A stretch of DNA of 64,000 nt from Acheta domesticus (taxonomy: Eukaryota; Arthropoda; Insecta; Orthoptera; Gryllidae): positions 168,278,705-168,342,704 of the forward strand of contig JAHLJT010008446.1 in the NCBI GenBank assembly GCA_031308135.1, written 5' to 3'. Positions 58,429-64,000 of this stretch are shown here, in pieces. The notes under the pieces were generated by a model, which was not told where the DNA came from, did not search any database, and saw nothing but the letters and a program-made list of their open reading frames with translations. Position 1 is the stretch's first letter. Each line of letters begins with the position of its first letter. The translations under genes were made by a program, and so were the position numbers.

Positions 58429-58871
58429 ACGTCCCAGGGTTAATAGGTCAACTTAGTAAATTTTTTCTTTCAATATTGAAAGCTTTTAGTAAGTATAAAC
58501 TTTCTCATACGGATTACAACCCGTTTAAGAACAAACAATTATTAATTTTTCTTGAAGTACATTTTATTGAAAACAAAATTCCGGATATTTACATAAAATT
58601 CACTGATTATTTTCCAGAAATTTCCAGATTTCATTTTTTCCCTGACATTTTCAGGTTCTCCATGTTTTGCAGGTCCATACCCTGGTTTACTACCCTGTTT
58701 ACTACTGCGGGGTATTTGTAAACCCCACACTTAGACAACCGAAATACGTATGACGGAAATGAGAATAAACGGTAAGACAGAATACCTTCTGTCAAAGCAA
58801 TATGTTCATACATTTTTTTTTACCAAAATCATGTTCTATCACGTGCCAAACTAAGAAACAAAACTAGAGAA

Positions 58872-61190
58872 AAGGGTATAGCCGAATAAAGGGTGAAAAG
58901 TGACCTCAAACCAAATCGATAATCGCGATACTAGTATGAAAGAATACAAAATGTAGCAGATTCCCCAAACCACCCAGGCTCCTAGGGCATACTGTTGCCG
59001 AGATACAATGAGAAACGTTTTTCATGTTTTATTTTTTTCTCATGTTCTATTGTATGCATTAGGCTGAAAAAATTGGAGAAAAGTAGTTGCATTTAAAAAT
59101 TTTTTGACAACCAATTTTGGCGCCAAATTCAAATATCTTTTTTAGATATTTAGACAATGTGGACCAAATTTATCAGTTTAAAAAATTGAAATTCGCGCCC
59201 AAATGTGATTGGAAAAAATTATTTTTACCAATATTTAAACACAGATTCAAGCACGCCATAGGTTCAAAGGGTTTGAATGTCCGTCAGCTAGAGGACTGAG
59301 AGGAATTAAAAACATTGATTTGATGGGCAATTGCAAACAAGTTTAATTATCACAACTATTTTGTGTTTACATTCATCTCAATATATTAGTAATAATACAT
59401 CTGAAATAGCTGTTCTATGATCGTACACTGAATACACCTTCGAAATCACAATGTACATATCAGATAGACTTTGTGCTGAAAATAAATGGCACATAGAGAA
59501 AACGTGTAGTTTTTACATGAACTGTACGAATATGTCCATCACGACCTGGGAATGTTTGTGTTACAGCTAAAAACTGTTCATTTGTGTTACAGCTAAAAAC
59601 TGCTCATTTGTGTGTTACAGCTAAAAACTGCTCATTTGTGTGTTACAGCTAAAAACTGCTCATTTGTGTGTTACAGCTAAAAACTGCTCATTTGTGTGTT
59701 ACAGCTAAAAACTGCTCATTTGTGTGTTACAGCTAAAAACTGAATTGTTGCTGCTCCTGATTGTTGCCAGTTTTAACACTTTACTTCATTGTTGCCACTT
59801 ATGGTATTCACAATCGAGGAAAACCACTACAATACTAGAGATTGCAAGTTCACAAGTTAGTCATATCAATGTCTATTGATTTGAATTAACTAATTATCTC
59901 TTTCATTTGTGACTACTGCCCTATTGTCAAAGTGGCAGTTCCAAAACTTATTGTGCAATGCAAAAATGCCATTGAAAGGTTTTCAAAAGCAGTAAATACC
60001 CCATGAAACCTTTTTAAACGTTTCCTCCCACTCAGATGAGGAATTTTAGGAGACACTACTCTCAAAAAGAGATAAATAAGTAAAACAATTCGACAAGTTA
60101 CGCAATATAAGAGAAATTTGACCCAAACTTCGAACATGCCGCACCAGCCGACTAGTTACACTTAATATATGATAGAATGATTAGCAAGTCAAATACTACG
60201 ACACTCCATCGTTTAAACTATCAATATTAGAGAATCTACGCCCAGCAGCACTGTTTCCACTGAGCAGCGCAAAGACATCAAGTTGCCTGAAATTACATTG
60301 CCCACTTTCTCTGGGATGTGCTGGAATGGCCTCGGTTCGGAGATGTTTTTCAGTATGAAATAGTTGAGAGCCCAAACCTAACTAATTGTACAAAGTTTTG
60401 TTATATATCAAGTTCACTTGCTATCATTTTTTGGCACACGCTCGTTACTTGAAAATTGTTCACCCGTCAGAAATTTTGATTAGACTGTTTATAAACAAAT
60501 GCGTGATCCCAGTTATTGAAGAAGACAAAGACAATGATTGTCTAATTGTCGATACCTACAGCTGAGTAATTTGAATAATTTTAGAAACGATACATAAATC
60601 TAAAAACAAAAGGGGTTCGATGATTTTATTTCCATAAATCTTTCAACAAAAAAGAGCAAAAAGTTGTAAATCATGCTGGTGAATGAGACTTTTCAATAAT
60701 TTAAATATCAATTATTTAAACATTGGTGCAATTTCTTTCCGCTCATTTTGGCGCGAATTTCTTTTTAAATATATAAAATTGGTTTTAATATTTTTCGCTA
60801 TCGTCCACATTATTTAAAATCGAAAAAAATGTGTTATAGAATGCTATTAGACACATTCTAGGGAAACAAAACAGACAGTACTTCGTTATGTCGAAAATCA
60901 ATTTCAAATATTTTTTTCTATTTCAATTTGGCGTCAAAATTGGTTGCCAAATATTTCTTAAATGCAACTACTTTCCTCCGTCTCAAATTTGTTTTCAGCC
61001 TGATACATACAATGAAGATGAGAAAAAATAAAACATGAAATCACGTTTCTCCTTGTATCTCTGCAACAGATTGTCGTACCGGGCTTATTTTTTGGGAGTT
61101 TGCTATATTTTGTATTCTTTCATATGAGTATCGCGATTATCGATTTGGTTTGGGGGCACTTTTCACCCCCTTATTCGGCTACATCCTTTT
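58872..61190. mobile_element. 2.3-kb foldback-type element with ~350-bp inverted termini
   Basis: The left terminus (TATAGCCGAATAAAGGGTGA, 58882 onward) is matched by the reverse complement of the right terminus (TGTAGCCGAATAAGGGGGTG, ending near 61183). Similarity continues for hundreds of bases through CCAAATCGATAATCGCGATA, CATGTTTTATTTTTT, AGTAGTTGCATTTAA and CAACCAATTTTG. It extends more weakly through GAAATTCGCGCC to about 59235 on the left and 60700 on the right. An A-rich AAAAGG marks both tips. No transposase is visible inside; the interior has a 28-bp minisatellite. The superfamily is undetermined. Confidence 0.8.
59557..59742. repeat. 28-bp minisatellite, seven copies
   Basis: The unit TGTTACAGCTAAAAACTGCT plus CATTTGTG is repeated seven times without spacers. 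The inner units are identical; the first differs slightly and the last is partial. It lies inside the foldback element. Confidence 0.95.
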
Positions 61191-61295
61191 ACTTGTGGGA
61201 CAAAAATATAGGATCTGATAGGTTCAAAATTATTTCGTCAAGTAATTCTACGATGCAAAAAATAGCGTCACGACAGAGTAATGTATGTGTGTGTA

Positions 61296-61347
<52 letters not shown>

Positions 61348-61399
61348 CACTAGAACGGCGGCAGGGGTCAGGGGTCAGAAGAAGAGGAGCTGTGAATGT
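61191..61399. repeat. Junction with (TG/TA)n microsatellite at 61283-61348
   Basis: An alternating GT then TA run separates the foldback element from the piggyBac-type transposase relic. Frames crossing it give meaningless Tyr/Ile strings. Confidence 0.85.
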
Positions 61400-62790
61400 C
61401 TTGAAAGAACGAGGTGGTCCCACGTCGTGGGCGAAACAGTGAACAAATGGATCTGTGATAAGTTCCTTCCGTTTGCTATTTGATGAATCAATGCTTCGCC
61501 TCATGAAGAGACACACCGAATCAGAAGCACGAAAAGTACTGAAAAACTACTGGACCGTGTCTCTCGAAGAGTGGAGGCAATGATCGGCATCATGTACGCA
61601 CGAGGAGCGTTTTGTGCATAGGGTACCTCAGTTGATGATCTTTGGTCTCGTTTATGGGGACCCAAAATTCATAAAGGACACAATGCCAAGAGACAGATTT
61701 CGTGAGCTCAGATTCTCCGTTTCGACGACAAGTCAACCCGAACTGAACGCCTTCGTGCTGATAAGTTTGCTCTAATGTCAGAAATGTGGGAGAGGTTTGT
61801 GGGCAACTGCATTCGTTGCTATCGCCCACATGAAAATATAACAATCGATGAGCAATTACTTCCGAGCAAAACTAGGGGCAGATATACCCAGTTTATGCCA
61901 AACAAACCCGACAAATACGGACTCAAATTTTGGGTCGCGGCTGATGTATCAACGAAGTACATCTGCAATGCTTTTCCCTATCTTGGCAAAGAGGATGCTC
62001 GACCAAATAAACAACTACTGGGTGAATTTGTTGTTCTGCGTCTTATGGAGCCATTTCTAAACCATGGAAGAAACGTGACAACTGACAAATTTTTCACGTC
62101 TCTTCAACTTGCTAAAAGCTGCTAGAGAAAAAAAACATCATTAGTGGGAACAATCAATCCGATCAGTCGTGAAATCCCTGATGAGTTGATGCGAAATCTT
62201 CATTCGTCTATATTTTACGACACACTCCAGGCAACACAAACTGCACCTTGACAGTATCAGTCGAAGAAAAAGAACGTCATGATTCTCAGCACACGTGTTG
62301 TAGCTGCCAGTGATAAAGGAAAAAAGAAGTCGGAAACTGTGACGTTCTATAACGCACAAAATAAGAGGTAGACGTAGTAGACCAAATGACTCCGAAATAT
62401 AGCACCAAAACAGCATGCAGATGGCCGATGGATGTTTTCTATGATATAATGGACATGGCAGCAATCAATGCTTCGATTATCTACAATCATGTAACTAATG
62501 AAAAGATGAAAAGGAAAAATTTCATTCAACTGTCTAGTGAACTGAAGGGAGGGGATTGGTCAGAAGATGTACACAAAGGAGAAGAAGAGACTGTAGTTTC
62601 GGGGCCATCCAAAAGCGAAATAAGTGCCAGATCGGTTTATGCAAAGGCAACAAAACCAGCGATTTATGCGAGAAGTGCCATAAAGCCGTTTGTGGAAAAT
62701 ATGCAAAAAAGTGGAAATCAGTTGCAAAAAATACATTTAGATGTTCAAGATGTTTTTTAGATGTAAGAAAGATATGCTCACCTAAATAAA
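61400..62790 (+). pseudogene. piggyBac-type transposase, near full catalytic core, frameshifted
   Basis: The plus frames read FDESMLRLMKRHTESEARK, YWTVSLEEW, TMPRDRFRELRF, then the long frame 61775-62125. That frame includes NITIDEQLLP (first catalytic Asp), FWVAADVSTKYICNAFPY (second) and NVTTDKFFTSLQLAK (third), so all three Asp of the DDD core are present. After a stop and shifts, MTPKYSTKTACRWPMDVFYD (62386-62445) and AINASIIYNHV follow. The C-terminal cysteine-rich zinc-binding tail (CEKCHKAVCGKYAKKW, CSRCF) lies in 62640-62760. It is distinct from the copy at 799-2754, which lacks this core. About six frame breaks. Right end possibly near GGTGTCAAAATGACCCC (62838-62854). Confidence 0.82.
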
Positions 62791-62876
62791 GCTCTGTTAT
62801 AAGAAAAACATTCGAAATTCAATACACCGTATTCAAGGTGTCAAAATGACCCCTTCCCGCTGTTCTAGGTGTATCA

Positions 62877-63281
62877 GATACGTGGATATTCCGAATGGTT
62901 GGGCCGCAATGAGCACTCCAAATTTGATTAGAAAAAAATGGTTTCTGGGCAAAAATTTGCATTATGGAAGCAAAGAAACACTCCAAAAACTTGTAAATTG
63001 TTAGTTATTTACAAAGTAAATGAATACATTTGCTCAGATAAAAAAATTAAGCTAGAAATAAGAGAGCACCCAATTTACACAATTCGACTGCTTTTTTATT
63101 TCTCGCTTAATTTTTCTGTCTGAGCAAATACATTAATTTCTTTTGTAAATAATCAATTTACATATTGGTAGAGTGATTCCATGTTTCCATAATGCAAATT
63201 TTTGCCTGGAAATCATTTTTTCAAACCAACTTTTGAGTGCTTATTGCGGCTCAATCATTCGGAATATCCACGTAGTTTATT
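62877..63281. mobile_element. ~400-bp fully palindromic MITE
   Basis: The left half begins TACGTGGATATTCCGAATG (62879), and the reverse complement of the right half begins TACGTGGATATTCCGAATG near 63276. The arms remain alignable through GGCAAAAATTTGCATTATGG (62948) and ATTTGCTCAGATAAAAAAAT (63028) to the centre near 63080, so practically the whole element folds on itself. Short frames inside are shadows. The family was not determined and no clear target duplication seen. Confidence 0.85.
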
Positions 63282-64000
63282 AGACAAAATATGCTTAGAA
63301 TTGTCTTAACAGCTTATTTTCGAAGTTTCGACGTTTCCTCCTGGGACACCTGTATATGCATAGAGGCGATCCAGACATGTACCAGAAAAAAATTAATATC
63401 TTCTGCCTGACCTAAAATCAAATCTCCTTTCCCCGTCCCCTGGGGGTGGGGGAGGGAACTTTGAAATCTTAAGTGGGAACCACCATTTTTTCATTCAAGA
63501 ATTTTATTTAACGTGGTTATCAGTGCGGGTGATTTGAAGCCGCTGGATATACACGAATACAAATAACACTGGCCTGCGATGGTTTCATTGACGCCATCTT
63601 GCATTGCTTTTCAAGATTACTTTTGCACCCTGAATCAGGGTCTCACGTTATTTTTTCTCACATCACGTAACGTTTTAAATCTTATATTACGTTTTTATTT
63701 CATTCACTAATGCACTTCTTACGAGTTGCTTAGATTTCTAGATTAATTTATTAATTCAATATCCTGCAGCCATCTGACATCCCTCTATAAACCGCTTGAG
63801 TCTAGAGCCGACAACACGGTACATTGGAGCAAGTTTCGCTGAGTGGTGAAATTTTGTTGTGATTTGTTCGCTAGTCTAAGTTGCGCTTCGCTTGCTAGTA
63901 AAAAGGGAATTGTCATCACAAGTGTTCTATAGTGAGTGACATACGATGTTTAACACGTATTTCCATACAAAAAAGATTATCTTTTTATATCAACGTCCTA
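63282..64000. other. No gene; dispersed-repeat-like terminus at 63343
   Basis: GGGACACCTGTATAT at 63343-63357 resembles a terminus (GGGACACCCTGTATA) that I recall as frequent in insect repeats. The following 150 bases (CCCCTGGGGGTGGGGGAGGG, 63438-63457) also look repeat-like. A TATAAA at about 63786 was not supported as a promoter. Confidence 0.4.

Larger units (their letters stand above)
56065..58443. mobile_element. Candidate TTAA-bounded piggyBac-type element containing a hAT relic
   Basis: The left end TTAACCCT (56065-56072) leads to GATGTGCAGTCTCTGAGACC. The right end read inward from 58443 is TTAACCCTGGGACGTGC, with GACGTGCGGGCTGTGAGACC somewhat inside; 15 of those 20 positions match the left subterminal motif. 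No piggyBac transposase is left inside. A caution: the flank left of 56065 is shared with repeat Y copy 1, so the boundary may instead be internal to a larger repeat. Confidence 0.4.

Noticed and set aside
59557..59742. CRISPR-like array
   Set aside because: Units are directly adjacent without unique spacers, and the context is eukaryotic.
61100..61516. Tyr/Ile-rich frames on both strands
   Set aside because: They translate the (TA)n tract at 61283-61348.
63780..63960. Promoter with TATAAA near 63786
   Set aside because: Only the TATA-like string is seen; no gene start or other core element supports it.

Overview
The window reads as nuclear DNA of an arthropod, most likely an insect with a large, repeat-rich genome. 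It is AT-rich, has GT/AG-bounded exons, carries a 100-N scaffold gap (53405-53504), and is filled with decayed transposons of kinds common in insects. I see no bacterial features, rRNA, true tRNA or CRISPR array.

The only host gene I recognise is a syntrophin of the alpha/beta type on the minus strand. Two of its exons are visible: 41153-41361 (part of the PH domains) and 5215-5384 (the following PH strand region). Their phases are compatible. They imply an intron of about 35.8 kb (5385-41152) that holds most of the transposons here. Further exons must lie outside the window on both sides.

Layout, left to right. 799-2754 is an internally deleted piggyBac-type element with TTAA flanks, split by an antisense tRNA-derived SINE. 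6935-16818 is a same-orientation array of R4/Dong-clade non-LTR retrotransposons (families A and C), each next to a (TTA)n tract; one copy keeps a 935-codon uninterrupted RT/endonuclease ORF. 16920-17535 is a diverged tandem repeat with an inverted last unit. 18645-20330 is a wrecked copy of a multicopy arthropod protein family. 20831-22500 is a dead Tigger/pogo transposase. 25510-39786 is a head-to-tail pile of I-clade non-LTR copies (zinc-knuckle ORF1, endonuclease, RT, RNase H), all on the minus strand, interrupted by a 223-bp TA-flanked MITE and a mariner relic. 43300-44840 is a decayed Ty3/gypsy pol, next to a plus-strand jockey-like RT fragment (44880-45700). 47640-53404 is a second R4/Dong cluster (families A and B), ended by the gap. 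53505-58443 contains shared dispersed repeats, a TTAA-bounded candidate piggyBac and a hAT relic. 58872-61190 is a 2.3-kb element with very long inverted ends. 61400-62790 is a frameshifted piggyBac transposase, and 62877-63281 is a palindromic MITE.

The most distinctive system is the R4/Dong-microsatellite association. At least three families, two very short derivatives and a roughly 16-bp terminal scrap all abut (TTA)n in one orientation. This suggests that each insertion leaves (TTA)n borders that serve as the next target. Family recognition rests on motifs and memory; no database search was run.
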